Shown: positions 1 through 11,067, counted from the stretch's first letter. The stretch: DNA of 64,000 bases from Ornithinimicrobium humiphilum (GCF_006716885.1 NZ_VFPU01000001.1:930001-994000), one strand, 5' to 3'. Notes: generated by a model not told the origin, from the letters alone. Numbers and translations: made by a program.

Positions 1-755
1 GGTGACCCCGAGGGCATGCGCCTGCTCGGTCAGGTCCTCGCCGGCGCGGGCGGCGTCGAGCGCCACCTGCCAGGCGTCGCGGGTGTCCTGGAGGAACTCC
101 TGGACGTAGGCGAGGTGCCCGTCCGCGGGGGAGCCGTCGGGCTGGGTCCAGCCGCCCTCGAGGTAGCCGATCGGCCCCGGCACCATCCGGTTGCCCAGCG
201 GCGCGATGGCGCTGGGCACGGTGACGTCGGGGTTCTCGCCCGGCTGCAGGACGCGGAAGATCTTGACGAGGACGGGACGGGTCTCGCCCTCCGGCTCGAC
301 GGCCACGGAGGTGTTGGACTGCTCCCCGCGCAGCACGCGGGAGGCACCGAGGCGCGGCGCGCTGCCGCCGGCGATGACGCGGTGCCCGTAGGTGCCGTCG
401 GTCTCGCCCTCGGCGTAGACCTGCTCGAGCAGGGTCTGGACGAAGACCGGGTCGTGCGGGGCGTCGTAGACGTAGCGGGTGCCGAGCTCGGAGTGCTCGG
501 TGACGGCGACGAGGGCGTCGGCCAGCGACTCCTCCGCCGCGGCGCGGTAGGTGAGCGGCACCTGGTAGACGATCTCCTCGTCCCCGGAGCGGTCGACGAC
601 GAGGTGGCCCTCGAGGCCGACCTCGCCGGCGGGGTCCTCCCACCGGTAGCCGCCGACGCGCTCGAGCACGGGCACGTGGCCCTTGCCGCGGTACCAGCGC
701 TGGCGGGCGACCCACGCGGGCAGGAAGTCGGCGGGACCGGGCGACAGGGATGCCA

Positions 756-756
<1 letters not shown>
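1..756 (-). CDS. mak: Maltokinase (Mak/Pep2), N-terminal part, cut by window edge
   Basis: Phosphorylates maltose to maltose 1-phosphate, the donor used by GlgE. The frame is open from the ATG (minus strand, 756) to the window edge, giving 252 codons; the C-terminal kinase part lies outside. Visible: the N-terminal cap-domain motif RQRWYRGKG near residue 20, a glycine/serine loop RGEQSNTSV around residue 175 resembling the phosphate-binding loop, the lysine strand PVLVKIF and the hinge AYVQEFL. The ATG overlaps the treS TGA by one base, so the two are translationally coupled. In related Actinobacteria a branching enzyme gene often follows, but that would be outside the window. Assignment rests on motifs and context; fusion to TreS is excluded because TreS ends in its own stop. 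Confidence 0.88.
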
Positions 757-2510
<1,754 letters not shown>

Positions 2511-2519
2511 CGTGTCCTC

Positions 2520-4610
2520 TCAGTCCTTCGTCACGGAGATGATGTGCAGCGGCTCCTCGCCGTAGCCCGGTCCGAGCCGGACGTAGGGCGAGTCGTCCCA
2601 CGTCCACCGCTGGCCGGTCACCAGGTCGTGGGCGGTGAAGCTGTCGTGCCAGCCCAGGCCCTGGCCGAGCGCCGGCAGCGACAGGTGCAGGCGGGTCTCC
2701 CGCACCGTGAAGGGGTCGAGGTTGGCCACGACCAGCACGGTGTCGGACTCCGACCCGTCGCCGGCCCCGCCGCCGTGCTTGGAGAAGACCAGGACGTTCT
2801 CGTCCTCGGCGTGGTGGAAGGTGATGTTGCGCAGCCAGTGCAGCGAGGGGTGCTCACGCCGGACGCGGTTGAGCATCGTCAGCCAGCCCGTGAGGTCAGG
2901 ACGCCCGGGGACGGGGTCGTCCCAGCGGCGGTCCTTGTACTCGTACTTCTCGTTGTCGACGTGCTCCTCGGCGCCGGGACGCGGGATGTGCTCGACGTGC
3001 TCGTAGCCGGTGTAGATGCCGTAGGTCGGGACCAGCGTGGCGGCGAGCGCCGAGCGCACCAGGTGGGCGGTGATGCCGCCCTGCTGCATGTAGGGCGTGA
3101 GGATGTCGTGCGTCGTCGGCCAGAAGCTGGGGCGCATGTAGTGCGCCGTCTCGGTGGCCAGCTCGGTGACGTAGTCGCGCAGCTCGCCGGCGGTGTTGCG
3201 CCAGGCGTAGTAGGTGTAGGACTGCTGGAAGCCGACCTTGGCCAGGGTGCGCATCATCGCCGGGCGGGTGAAGGCCTCGGCCAGCCAGATGACCTCGGGG
3301 TGGTCGACCGCGACGTCGGCGATGAGCCACTGCCAGAACTCCACCGGCTTGGTGTGGGGGTTGTCGACGCGGAAGATCGTCACGCCGTGGTCGATCCACA
3401 CCTGCACCACGCGACGGATCTCGGCGTAGATCGCCTCGGGGGCGTTGTCGAAGTTGAGCGGGTAGATGTCCTGGTACTTCTTGGGCGGGTTCTCGGCGTA
3501 GGCGATCGTGCCGTCGGCGCGGGTGGTGAAGAACTCGGGGTGCTCGGTGACCCAGGGGTGGTCCGGGGAGGCCTGCAGGGCCAGGTCGAGCGCGACCTGC
3601 AGCCCCTCCTGCTCCGCGCGGGCCACGAAGGCGTCGAAGTCGTCCCAGTCGCCCAGGTCGGGGTGGAGCGCGTCGTGCCCGCCCTCCTCGGCGCCGATGG
3701 CGTAGGGCGAGCCGGGGTCGTGCTCCTCGGCCGTGAGGGTGTTGTTGCGGCCCTTGCGGTTGGTCCGGCCGATCGGGTGCACGGGGGTGAGGTAGACGAC
3801 GTCGAAGCCCATCGCGGCGATCGCGGGCAGCCGCTCCTGGGCGGTCTCGAAGGTGCCGCTGGTCCACAACCCCGTCACGGGGTCGCGGCGGGCGCCCTCG
3901 GAGCGGGGGAAGATCTCGTACCAGGCACCGGTGAGGGCCAGCTTGCGCTCCACCCACCAGGTGTAGGTGGGGCTCGGGCTGACGTAGTCACGCAGCGGGG
4001 CGGCCGCGAGGATCTCGCGGACCTCGGGGGTCAGGCCGGACGACAGGCGCTCGGGCACCGGGAGCGCGCTCGCGCGCAGCCGGGCGATGGCCTCCTCGAG
4101 GACCCGCTCGTGCTCGGCGGGGCGCGCGACCTCGTCCAGCGCCCGCTCCAGCACGCGCGCGCCCTCCTCGAGCATGAGCTCGACGTCGACGCCGGCCTGG
4201 ATCTTGATCTGGCCGTCGTGGCGCCAGGTGGCGTAGGGGTCGGACCACCCCTCGACGCGGAAGCCCCAGACGCCCTCGCGGTCGGCCGAGACCGCGGCGC
4301 GCCAGTGGGACAGGCCCTCGTTGACGCAGGTCATCGTGACGGGGTGCTCGCCGCCGTCGGGGTCGACGAGGACGACGGTCGCGTTGACCGCGTCGTGACC
4401 CTCGCGGAAGACGGTGGCGGTGATCGTAAAGACCTCGCCCACCACCGACTTGGTGGGACGGCGTCCTCCGTCCACCACGGGCTCGACGTCGAGGACCGGG
4501 ATGCGGCCCACGGGCGCCTGACCGAGGACGGTGAGCACCGACCTGTCGATCGGGGCGGGGCGGGGCGAGACATCGGCGGCGGCTGCGGGCGTGGTCGAGT
4601 GCTCGGTCAC
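2520..4610 (-). CDS. glgE: Alpha-1,4-glucan:maltose-1-phosphate maltosyltransferase
   Basis: Transfers maltosyl units from maltose 1-phosphate to alpha-glucan, the polymerising step of the GlgE pathway. About 696 residues, as expected. Visible: N-terminal beta-sandwich (GRIPVLDVEPVVDGGRRPTKS), PVHPIGRTNRKGRNN near residue 280, nucleophile region FRVDNPHTKP, acid/base region IWLAEAFTRP, and a C-terminal domain ending in HIISVTKD. I chose GTG at 4610 because a TAGCGT -10 box ends seven bases upstream, the leaderless arrangement seen repeatedly here; the frame stays open to an upstream GTG at 4664. First gene of the glgE-treS-mak operon, divergent from glgP. Confidence 0.93.
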   Translation of the reverse strand: MTEHSTTPAAAADVSPRPAPIDRSVLTVLGQAPVGRIPVLDVEPVVDGGRRPTKSVVGEVFTITATVFREGHDAVNATVVLVDPDGGEHPVTMTCVNEGLSHWRAAVSADREGVWGFRVEGWSDPYATWRHDGQIKIQAGVDVELMLEEGARVLERALDEVARPAEHERVLEEAIARLRASALPVPERLSSGLTPEVREILAAAPLRDYVSPSPTYTWWVERKLALTGAWYEIFPRSEGARRDPVTGLWTSGTFETAQERLPAIAAMGFDVVYLTPVHPIGRTNRKGRNNTLTAEEHDPGSPYAIGAEEGGHDALHPDLGDWDDFDAFVARAEQEGLQVALDLALQASPDHPWVTEHPEFFTTRADGTIAYAENPPKKYQDIYPLNFDNAPEAIYAEIRRVVQVWIDHGVTIFRVDNPHTKPVEFWQWLIADVAVDHPEVIWLAEAFTRPAMMRTLAKVGFQQSYTYYAWRNTAGELRDYVTELATETAHYMRPSFWPTTHDILTPYMQQGGITAHLVRSALAATLVPTYGIYTGYEHVEHIPRPGAEEHVDNEKYEYKDRRWDDPVPGRPDLTGWLTMLNRVRREHPSLHWLRNITFHHAEDENVLVFSKHGGGAGDGSESDTVLVVANLDPFTVRETRLHLSLPALGQGLGWHDSFTAHDLVTGQRWTWDDSPYVRLGPGYGEEPLHIISVTKD

Positions 4611-4617
4611 GCGCCTC

Positions 4618-4623
4618 ACGCTA
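4618..4623 (-). promoter_or_regulatory. -10 box of leaderless glgE promoter
   Basis: TAGCGT on the minus strand followed by 7 bases and the GTG of glgE. No Shine-Dalgarno sequence intervenes, so the mRNA probably begins at the start codon. No convincing -35 box. Confidence 0.55.
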
Positions 4624-4692
4624 CCCGTGAAAGCGGTCACCGGGCATCCCCACCGCGCCCCCACCTGCCCTGACGTGATCCCTACGCCGTGC

Positions 4693-4708
4693 CTGCAAGA
4701 TCTTGCAG
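4693..4708. promoter_or_regulatory. 16-bp perfect palindrome, candidate operator between glgE and glgP
   Basis: CTGCAAGATCTTGCAG is a perfect palindrome in the divergent glgE/glgP intergenic region, just upstream of the glgP -10 and about 70 bases upstream of the glgE -10. CTTGCA/TGCAAG half-sites are, from memory, typical of LacI-family maltose/amylase repressors in Streptomyces. The regulator is not in the window. That the site controls both directions is inference. Confidence 0.55.
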
Positions 4709-4718
4709 TGCGGTCCCC

Positions 4719-4724
4719 TATCCT
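4719..4724 (+). promoter_or_regulatory. -10 box of glgP promoter
   Basis: TATCCT followed by 8 bases and the GTG of glgP; transcription would start at or next to the start codon. Lies 10 bases downstream of the CTGCAAGATCTTGCAG palindrome, so a bound repressor would block polymerase. Confidence 0.45.
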
Positions 4725-4732
4725 TGCCCCTC

Positions 4733-7315
4733 GTGAAGGCTATTCGTCGGTTGCACGTCCGGACCGCCCTCCCCGAGACCCTCTCCCCGCTGCACGACCT
4801 TGCGCTCAACCTGCGCTGGTCCTGGCACCCGCCGACCCGCGACCTGTTCGCCGGTCTCGACCCCGAGCTGTGGGAGTCGACCGGGCAGGACCCGGTGGCG
4901 ATCCTGTCCTCGCTGCGCAGCGAGGACATGGAGCGGCTGGCGGCGGACGAGGACTTCGTCGCCCGCGTGCGCGAGGTCCACGAGGACCTCCAGCGCTACC
5001 TGAGCACGCCCCGCTGGTACCACGAGCACGGCGCAGGGGAGCGCGACGGCCGCACCCTCGAGGCCATCGCCTACTTCTCCCCGGAGTTCGGCATCACCTC
5101 GGTGCTGCCGCAGTACTCCGGCGGCCTGGGGATCCTCGCCGGCGACCACCTCAAGGCGGCCTCCGACCAGGGCATCCCGATCGTGGGCGTCGGCCTCTTC
5201 TACAAGTCCGGCTACTTCGCCCAGCGCTTCAACGCCGACGGCTGGCAGCAGGAGTCCTACCCGGTCCTCGACCCGGACGACCTGCCCCTGTCGCTGCTGC
5301 GCGAGGAGGACGGCGCCCCGGTCGTCATCCGCCTGGCGATGCCCCACGGCGGCCACCTCGACGCGCACGTGTGGCGCGCCCAGGTCGGACGCGTGCCGCT
5401 GCTGCTGCTCGACTCCGACGTCGAGTCCAACGACCCCAGCCGTCGCGAGGTGACCAACCGCCTCTACGGCGGAGGTGGCGACCAGCGCCTCGAGCAAGAG
5501 ATGCTGCTCGGCATCGGCGGCGTCCGCGCGCTGCGGGCCCACTCCCGCATCACCGGCGCCCCCGCGCCGACCGTCTACCACACCAACGAGGGCCACGCCG
5601 GCTTCCAGGGCGTCGAGCGGATCAGCGAGCTGGTGACCCAGCACGGTCTGGCCTTCGACGAGGCGCTGCAGGCCGTCCGTGCCGGCACCGTCTTCACCAC
5701 CCACACCCCCGTGCCGGCCGGCATCGACCGCTTCGCGATGGAGGCGATCCACGCCCACTTCGGCGGCGAGGGCAACGGCCTGCCCGGCGTCCCCGTCGAC
5801 CGGCTCCTGGCGCTGGGCGCCGAGGACTACGACGGCGGCGACCCCTCCCGCTTCAACATGGCCGTCATGGGCATGCGCCTGGGCCAGCGGGTCAACGGCG
5901 TGAGCAAGCTGCACGGCGCCGTGAGCCGGGAGATGTTCCAGGGCCTGTGGCCGGGCTTCGACGTCGAGGAGGTGCCGATCGGCTCGGTCACCAACGGCGT
6001 GCACGCCGGCACCTGGGTGGACCGCAGCCTCTACGACCTCGCCCGCGACCACCTCGGGCCCGAGGTGTCCGCGCGCTCGGTCTTCACCCGCATCCACCAG
6101 GTGCCGATCGACGCCTTCTGGGAGACCAAGCGCGAGCTGCGCCAGCAGCTCATCGAGGACGCCCGCGCACGCTTCCACCAGTCGCTGCTCGACCGGGGGG
6201 CGACCGCGGCCGAGCTGGGCTGGACCCAGGACATCCTCGACCCCGACGTGCTGACGATCGGCTTCGCCCGGCGCGGCGCCACCTACAAGCGCCTCACGCT
6301 CATGCTGCGCGACCCCGAGCGCCTCAAGAAGCTGCTCACCGACCCCGAGCGGCCGGTCCAGGTCGTCATCGCGGGCAAGTCGCACCCGGCCGACGACACC
6401 GGCAAGGCGCTCATCCAGCAGATGGTCCGCTTCACCGACGACCCCGAGGTCCGCGGCAGGATCATCTACCTGCCCAACTACGACATCGCGATGGCCCAGC
6501 GCCTCTACCCGGGCTGCGACGTCTGGCTCAACAACCCGCTGCGCCCCTTCGAGGCGTGCGGCACCTCGGGCATGAAGGCCGCGCTCAACGGCGCCCTCAA
6601 CCTCTCGATCCTCGACGGCTGGTGGGACGAGTGGTACGACGGCCAGAACGGCTGGGCGATCCCGACCGCCGACGGCGTCGAGGACCCCGAGCGCCGCGAC
6701 GACCTCGAGGCCTCCGCCCTCTACGAGCTGCTCGAGAAGACGGTCGTCCCGACGTTCTACGACCGCGACGAGCAGGGCCTGCCCCAGCGGTGGCTCGAGA
6801 TGGTCAGCCACACGCTGTCCACGCTCGGCCCGAAGGTCCTCGCCGACCGCATGGTCCGCGACTACACCGAGTCCCTCTACTGGCCGGCCGCCCACGCGGC
6901 CTGGGCGGTCGAGGCCGACGGGTACGCCGGTGCGCGCTCGCTGGCGGCCTACGTCGACAAGGTGAAGGCCAACTGGCGGCACGTGCGCGTCGACCACGTG
7001 GACGCCGAAGGCCTGGCGGACGCCCCGCAGATCGGTGACGAGATCGCGGTGCACGCCTACGTGGCGCTCGGCGACCTCGACCCGCGCGAGGTCCGGGTGC
7101 AGATGGCCTACGGCCGGGCCAACGCCGAGGACACCATCACCGACCCGGAGTACGTCGACCTGCAGCCGACGCAGTCCTACGAGGAGGGCCGCCACCGCTT
7201 CGACGGCCGCCTCCGCCTCGCCCGCACGGGCGCCCTGGGCTGGACGGTCCGGGTGCTGCCGCGGCACGAGCACCTCTCGTCCGACGCCGAGCTGGGGCTC
7301 GTCACCCTGCCCTGA
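4733..7315 (+). CDS. glgP: Alpha-glucan (glycogen) phosphorylase
   Basis: Releases glucose 1-phosphate from the non-reducing ends of alpha-1,4-glucan. 860 residues. N-terminal DUF3417-type segment (KAIRRLHVRTALPETLSPL, LALNLRWSWHPPTRDLF) typical of the short actinobacterial/thermophile GlgP class; GT35 core with YSGGLGILAGDH, KSGYFAQRF, YHTNEGHAGF, VTNGVHAGTW and the pyridoxal-phosphate region EACGTSGMKAALNGALN. The GTG start gives VKAIRRLHVR, matching family N-termini, and sits behind a TATCCT box. Monocistronic, divergent from the glgE operon; together they provide synthesis and degradation of the same glucan. Confidence 0.93.
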   Translation: MKAIRRLHVRTALPETLSPLHDLALNLRWSWHPPTRDLFAGLDPELWESTGQDPVAILSSLRSEDMERLAADEDFVARVREVHEDLQRYLSTPRWYHEHGAGERDGRTLEAIAYFSPEFGITSVLPQYSGGLGILAGDHLKAASDQGIPIVGVGLFYKSGYFAQRFNADGWQQESYPVLDPDDLPLSLLREEDGAPVVIRLAMPHGGHLDAHVWRAQVGRVPLLLLDSDVESNDPSRREVTNRLYGGGGDQRLEQEMLLGIGGVRALRAHSRITGAPAPTVYHTNEGHAGFQGVERISELVTQHGLAFDEALQAVRAGTVFTTHTPVPAGIDRFAMEAIHAHFGGEGNGLPGVPVDRLLALGAEDYDGGDPSRFNMAVMGMRLGQRVNGVSKLHGAVSREMFQGLWPGFDVEEVPIGSVTNGVHAGTWVDRSLYDLARDHLGPEVSARSVFTRIHQVPIDAFWETKRELRQQLIEDARARFHQSLLDRGATAAELGWTQDILDPDVLTIGFARRGATYKRLTLMLRDPERLKKLLTDPERPVQVVIAGKSHPADDTGKALIQQMVRFTDDPEVRGRIIYLPNYDIAMAQRLYPGCDVWLNNPLRPFEACGTSGMKAALNGALNLSILDGWWDEWYDGQNGWAIPTADGVEDPERRDDLEASALYELLEKTVVPTFYDRDEQGLPQRWLEMVSHTLSTLGPKVLADRMVRDYTESLYWPAAHAAWAVEADGYAGARSLAAYVDKVKANWRHVRVDHVDAEGLADAPQIGDEIAVHAYVALGDLDPREVRVQMAYGRANAEDTITDPEYVDLQPTQSYEEGRHRFDGRLRLARTGALGWTVRVLPRHEHLSSDAELGLVTLP

Positions 7316-7333
7316 CGCGGCCCCGACGACGCC

Positions 7334-7369
7334 GACGGCCCGGTTCCCCTCACGGGGAGCCGGGCCGTC
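7334..7369. terminator. Bidirectional terminator between glgP and glgX
   Basis: Sixteen-base stem (GACGGCCCGGTTCCCC) with a TCAC loop and its complement, one G-T wobble in the middle. It lies in the 106-base gap between convergent glgP and glgX. No T-tract follows, as is common in GC-rich Actinobacteria. Confidence 0.75.
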
Positions 7370-7421
7370 GCCCGTTCCGGTATGCCGTCGCCCGGGTCCG
7401 CGTCGGGGTCGGCCCCCGCCG

Positions 7422-9566
7422 TCAGGCGGGGGGCTCCTCCAGCTGGCCGACCAGCACGGTGAGGCTCGTCGCGGGGACGGCCCACGGCATACCCGGCTCC
7501 AGCTCGTCGCCCTCGGGCAGGGACGCCGCGCTGCTCCAGCGGACCGTCCAGGCCTGCACCCCGTCGACCGCCGGCGGGGCCACCTCGGTGCCGGAGGAGC
7601 CGGCGTGCAGGACGAGGGCCACGGCCTGCCGGTCGTGCTCCTCGTGCAGCGTGTCGTAGAGCGCCACCACGGTCCGTCTGCGCGGGTCCTCCCACGCCTG
7701 GTGCGAGACGCTGCCACCGTCCTCGGCGTACCAGCGCAGCCGCGTCCGCCCCGGCTCCGGCTCGAAGGTCGGCAGCAGCGCGGGACGCAGGACCGCCAGC
7801 TCGCGCCGCAGGGCCACGAGCGTCCGGGCGTCGGCCAGCAGCTCCTCCTGCCAGGGCTCCAGCCGCCAGGACACCCAGGAGAGGGCGTTGTCCTGGTTGT
7901 AGGCGTTGTTGTTGCCCTGCTGGGTCCGGCCGAGCTCGTCGCCGGCGACGATCATGGGCACACCGGTGGACAGCAGCACCGTGCCGAGCAGGTTGCGCAT
8001 CGAGCGGCGCCGGTCCTCGAGCACCCGGGCGTCGGTCGTCGGGCCCTCGACGCCGTGGTTCCAGGAGCGGTTGTCGCCGTGCCCGTCGCGGTTGTCCTCG
8101 CCGTTGGCGTGGTTGTGCTTGTGGTCGTAGGCCGTGAGGTCGGCGAGCGTGAAGCCGTCGTGGGCGGTGACCATGTTGACCGAGGCGGTGGCGCCCCGGT
8201 CGGTGCCGACGACGTCGGCGGAGCCGGCGATGCGGGTGGCCAGCTCGCGCACGCCGTGGCCGGCGTGGCCCTCGCGCTCGCGGGCGACGTCGGCGAGCCA
8301 GAAGGTGCGCACGGTGTCGCGGTAGCGGTCGTTCCACTCCCGGAAGGGCGGCGGGAACTGCCCGGTGCGCCAGCCGTGCGGACCGACGTCCCAGGGCTCG
8401 GCGATCAGCTTGACCTGCGAGAGCACCGGGTCGGTCTGCAGCGCCACGAGGAAGGGGTGGTCGGGGGAGAAGCCGTGCGAGCCGCGCGCCAGGGCCGGCG
8501 CGAGGTCGAAGCGGAAGCCGTCGACGTGGTAGTCCTCCACCCAGTGCCGCAGCGAGTCGAGCACCATCCGCACGACGAGCGGGTCGCGCAGGTCGACGGA
8601 GTTGCCGGTGCCGGTGACGTCGGCGTCGCGGCCGTGCGCGTCGAGGCGGTAGTAGGTCTGGTTGTCCAGGCCGCGCCACGACAGCGTGGGCCCGCCGGTG
8701 CAGGACTGCTCGGCGGTGTGGTTGTAGACGACGTCGAGCAGCACCTCGATGCCGACGGAGTGCAGCGCGCGCACCGCCCCCTTGAGCTCGTCGACCACGC
8801 CCTGCGGGTCGTTGGCGGAGGCGTAGCCGGCGTGCGGCGCGAAGAACCCCAGGGTGTTGTAACCCCAGTAGTTGCGCAGGCCTCGCTCCACCAGCGCCGG
8901 CTCGGAGGCGAAGGCGTGCACGGGCAGCAGCTCCAGCGAGGTCACACCGAGACCGGTGAGGTGGTCGAGCACCGCGGGGTGGCCCAGCGCGGCATACGTG
9001 CCCTGCAGCTCGGGCGGCACCTCCGGGTGGCGCATGGTGAGGCCGCGGACGTGAGCCTCGTAGACCACCGTGCGCGACCACGGCACCGCGGGCGGCTCGT
9101 CGTCGCCCCAGTCGTAGGCGTGGTCGACGACGACCGAGCGCGGCACGAGGGCGGCTGAGTCGCGGTCGTCCCGCTCGTCGGGGTGGTGCCGGCCGTCGGC
9201 GTCCACCACGTGGCCGTAGACCTCGGGCTCCCAGTGCACCCAGCCGTCGACCGCCCGGCCGTAGGGGTCGAGCAGCAGCTTGGCGGGGTTGTGGCGGTGG
9301 CCGGCCGCCGGGTCCCAGGGGCCGTCGGCCCGGAAGCCGTAGCGGGTGCCCGGGGCGAGCAGGCCCTCCGGCACGACGTCCCACCAGATGCCGGAGACGT
9401 GCCACCGCAGGGGCACGCGGCGCTCGCCGTCGGGGGTGTCGACGCACAGCTCGACGGCGGTGGCGTGGCGGGCCACGACCGCCACCTCGGTGCCGAGCTC
9501 GGAGGTGGTGACGCCCAGCGGCGGCGGGCTCTCGGGGCTGCGGCGCGGGCGCGCGGGCGGGACCAT
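7422..9566 (-). CDS. glgX: Glycogen debranching enzyme GlgX
   Basis: Hydrolyses alpha-1,6 branches left by glycogen phosphorylase. 714 residues. N-terminal CBM48-like region (PPPLGVTTSELGTEVAVVA), then GH13: VVYEAHVRGLTM, LLDVVYNHTAEQ (region I), VDGFRFDLAPALAR (region II nucleophile), KLIAEPWDVG (region III), VTAHDGFTLADL (region IV). The ATG at 9566 lies seven bases behind a TACCCT box, so it is likely leaderless; the frame continues open far upstream but without coding character. The C-terminus LVGQLEEPPA is at the usual position for the family. Convergent with glgP, with a shared terminator. Confidence 0.93.
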   Translation of the reverse strand: MVPPARPRRSPESPPPLGVTTSELGTEVAVVARHATAVELCVDTPDGERRVPLRWHVSGIWWDVVPEGLLAPGTRYGFRADGPWDPAAGHRHNPAKLLLDPYGRAVDGWVHWEPEVYGHVVDADGRHHPDERDDRDSAALVPRSVVVDHAYDWGDDEPPAVPWSRTVVYEAHVRGLTMRHPEVPPELQGTYAALGHPAVLDHLTGLGVTSLELLPVHAFASEPALVERGLRNYWGYNTLGFFAPHAGYASANDPQGVVDELKGAVRALHSVGIEVLLDVVYNHTAEQSCTGGPTLSWRGLDNQTYYRLDAHGRDADVTGTGNSVDLRDPLVVRMVLDSLRHWVEDYHVDGFRFDLAPALARGSHGFSPDHPFLVALQTDPVLSQVKLIAEPWDVGPHGWRTGQFPPPFREWNDRYRDTVRTFWLADVAREREGHAGHGVRELATRIAGSADVVGTDRGATASVNMVTAHDGFTLADLTAYDHKHNHANGEDNRDGHGDNRSWNHGVEGPTTDARVLEDRRRSMRNLLGTVLLSTGVPMIVAGDELGRTQQGNNNAYNQDNALSWVSWRLEPWQEELLADARTLVALRRELAVLRPALLPTFEPEPGRTRLRWYAEDGGSVSHQAWEDPRRRTVVALYDTLHEEHDRQAVALVLHAGSSGTEVAPPAVDGVQAWTVRWSSAASLPEGDELEPGMPWAVPATSLTVLVGQLEEPPA

Positions 9567-9573
9567 GCGCCCC

Positions 9574-9579
9574 AGGGTA
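9574..9579 (-). promoter_or_regulatory. -10 box of leaderless glgX promoter
   Basis: TACCCT on the minus strand, 7 bases before the glgX ATG; no ribosome-binding site in between. It decides the start codon in a frame that is open much further upstream. Confidence 0.5.
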
Positions 9580-9669
9580 TGCAGCGCGCACGGGTCCCCG
9601 TGGGACCCCGCCGCGGGCGCCGCGCACCGCCTCCCACCGGGGCGGCTTCGGCCGTCCTGGCCTGCCGGG

Positions 9670-9675
9670 TACGTT
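9670..9675 (+). promoter_or_regulatory. -10 box of leaderless ybjN-like gene
   Basis: TACGTT followed by GGGGCC and the ATG at 9682; no Shine-Dalgarno sequence. Confidence 0.5.
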
Positions 9676-9681
9676 GGGGCC

Positions 9682-10254
9682 ATGACCGATCCCACGTCGT
9701 TCCCCAACTTCCCGCCGCCGCCGCAGGACCGCCCGCTCTCCGGCCGCGTGATCGATGCGCTGCAGGACATGAACCTCAGCCCCAACCTGGACCCCGAGGG
9801 CGACGTGTCCTTCGAGATCAACGACCAGAAGATGTTCGTCAAGGTCGTCCAGGGCGAGCAGTTCGACATCATGCGGGTCTTCGGGCAGTGGCAGGTCGCC
9901 AGCACCGTGCCGGCCGACATGCTGACGCGCCTCAACGGCTGCAACGACGTCACGCTGGGCGTCAACCTCGTCAAGGCCGGCATCGCCGGCGGCAACCTCG
10001 TGCTCGCCGTGGAGCAGATCATCGCCCGCCAGGAGCAGCCCAAGCCCAAGCTGCAGATCGCGACCGGCCTCATCCTGCAGGCGCTGTCGCTCTGGCACCG
10101 CAACGTCGTCGCCAAGTCCCAGGCCGAGCAGGGCCTGGAGCCCGAGCTGCCGGAGAACGCCCCCGAGGGCACCGCCGTCGGCCCGTGGCTGTCCATCGGC
10201 TCCGCCGGCCAGCAGGGCTGGGGCGCCGCGACCCCCGAGGAAGGTGAGAAGTGA
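9682..10254 (+). CDS. YbjN domain-containing protein
   Basis: 190 residues, predicted cytosolic. The segment GDVSFEINDQKMFVKVVQGEQFDIMRVFGQW followed by LNGCNDVTLGVNLVKAGIAGGNLVLAVEQII has the layout of YbjN-domain proteins, whose fold resembles type III secretion chaperones and whose biochemical role is not settled. The N-terminus is proline-rich. The ATG at 9682 follows a -10 box by six bases. The TGA stop overlaps the GTG of the enoyl-CoA hydratase gene (GTGA), so the two are translationally coupled; the reason for linking a YbjN protein to a crotonase is not apparent. I see no catalytic motif. Confidence 0.75.
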   Translation: MTDPTSFPNFPPPPQDRPLSGRVIDALQDMNLSPNLDPEGDVSFEINDQKMFVKVVQGEQFDIMRVFGQWQVASTVPADMLTRLNGCNDVTLGVNLVKAGIAGGNLVLAVEQIIARQEQPKPKLQIATGLILQALSLWHRNVVAKSQAEQGLEPELPENAPEGTAVGPWLSIGSAGQQGWGAATPEEGEK

Positions 10255-11051
10255 GCCGTACCGTGAGCACGGCCAGCGAGTTCGTCCGGGTGGAGATCGA
10301 CTCCAGCATCGCCACCATCCGGATCGACCGGCCGAAGATGAACCCGCTGTCGATCGAGATCCAGGACGCCATCGGTGAGGCGGCCAGCATCGTCTCCGCC
10401 GACGACGAGGTCGCGGCGGTCGTGGTCTACGGCGGCGAGAAGGTGTTCGCCGCGGGCGCGGACATCAAGGAGATGCAGGGCATGTCCTACACCGACATGG
10501 TCCAGCGCGCCCCGCTCATCCAGGCCTGCTTCACCGCCGTCGCCCGGATCCCCAAGCCGACCGTCGCCGCGATCGAGGGCTACGCCCTGGGCGCCGGGTG
10601 CGAGCTGGCGATGTGCTGCGACTTCCGCGTCGTCGCCGAGGACGCGCGCCTCGGCCAGCCGGAGATCCTGCTCGGCGTCATCCCCGGGGCCGGCGGCACC
10701 CAGCGCCTGGCCCGCCTCGTCGGCGCCTCCCGCGCCAAGGACCTGGTCTTCACCGGCCGCATGATCGACGCCCAGGAGGCGCTGGCGATCGGCCTCGCCG
10801 ACGAGGTCGCCCCGGCCGGTGGCGCCTACGCCGCCGCCGTCGCCCGCGTCGAGCGCTACGTCCACGGCCCGGCCTTCGCGCTGCGCGCCGCCAAGGAGGC
10901 CATCGACCGGGGTCTGGACAACGACCTCGAGACCGGTCTGGCGATCGAGGCGATGCAGTTCGCCGGCGTCTTCGCCACCAAGGACCGCGAGATCGGCATG
11001 ACGTCCTTCGTCAAGGACGGTCCGGGGAAGGCCTCCTTCGAGGGCCGCTGA
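10251..11051 (+). CDS. Enoyl-CoA hydratase/isomerase family protein
   Basis: Crotonase-fold enzyme of 266 residues, probably hydrating trans-2-enoyl-CoA in fatty-acid or amino-acid degradation. Visible: oxyanion-hole segment KVFAAGADIKEM near residue 65, GYALGAGCELAMCCDFRV with the first catalytic Glu, and GQPEILLGVIPGAGGTQRLAR with the second; both glutamates of classical enoyl-CoA hydratases are present, so hydratase activity is more likely than isomerase alone. Start: GTG 10251 overlapping the preceding TGA; an in-frame GTG at 10263 is the alternative. Followed by a strong terminator hairpin. Substrate cannot be told from sequence. Confidence 0.88.
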   Translation: MSRTVSTASEFVRVEIDSSIATIRIDRPKMNPLSIEIQDAIGEAASIVSADDEVAAVVVYGGEKVFAAGADIKEMQGMSYTDMVQRAPLIQACFTAVARIPKPTVAAIEGYALGAGCELAMCCDFRVVAEDARLGQPEILLGVIPGAGGTQRLARLVGASRAKDLVFTGRMIDAQEALAIGLADEVAPAGGAYAAAVARVERYVHGPAFALRAAKEAIDRGLDNDLETGLAIEAMQFAGVFATKDREIGMTSFVKDGPGKASFEGR

Positions 11052-11067
11052 CCCGTCCGACCGCCGC

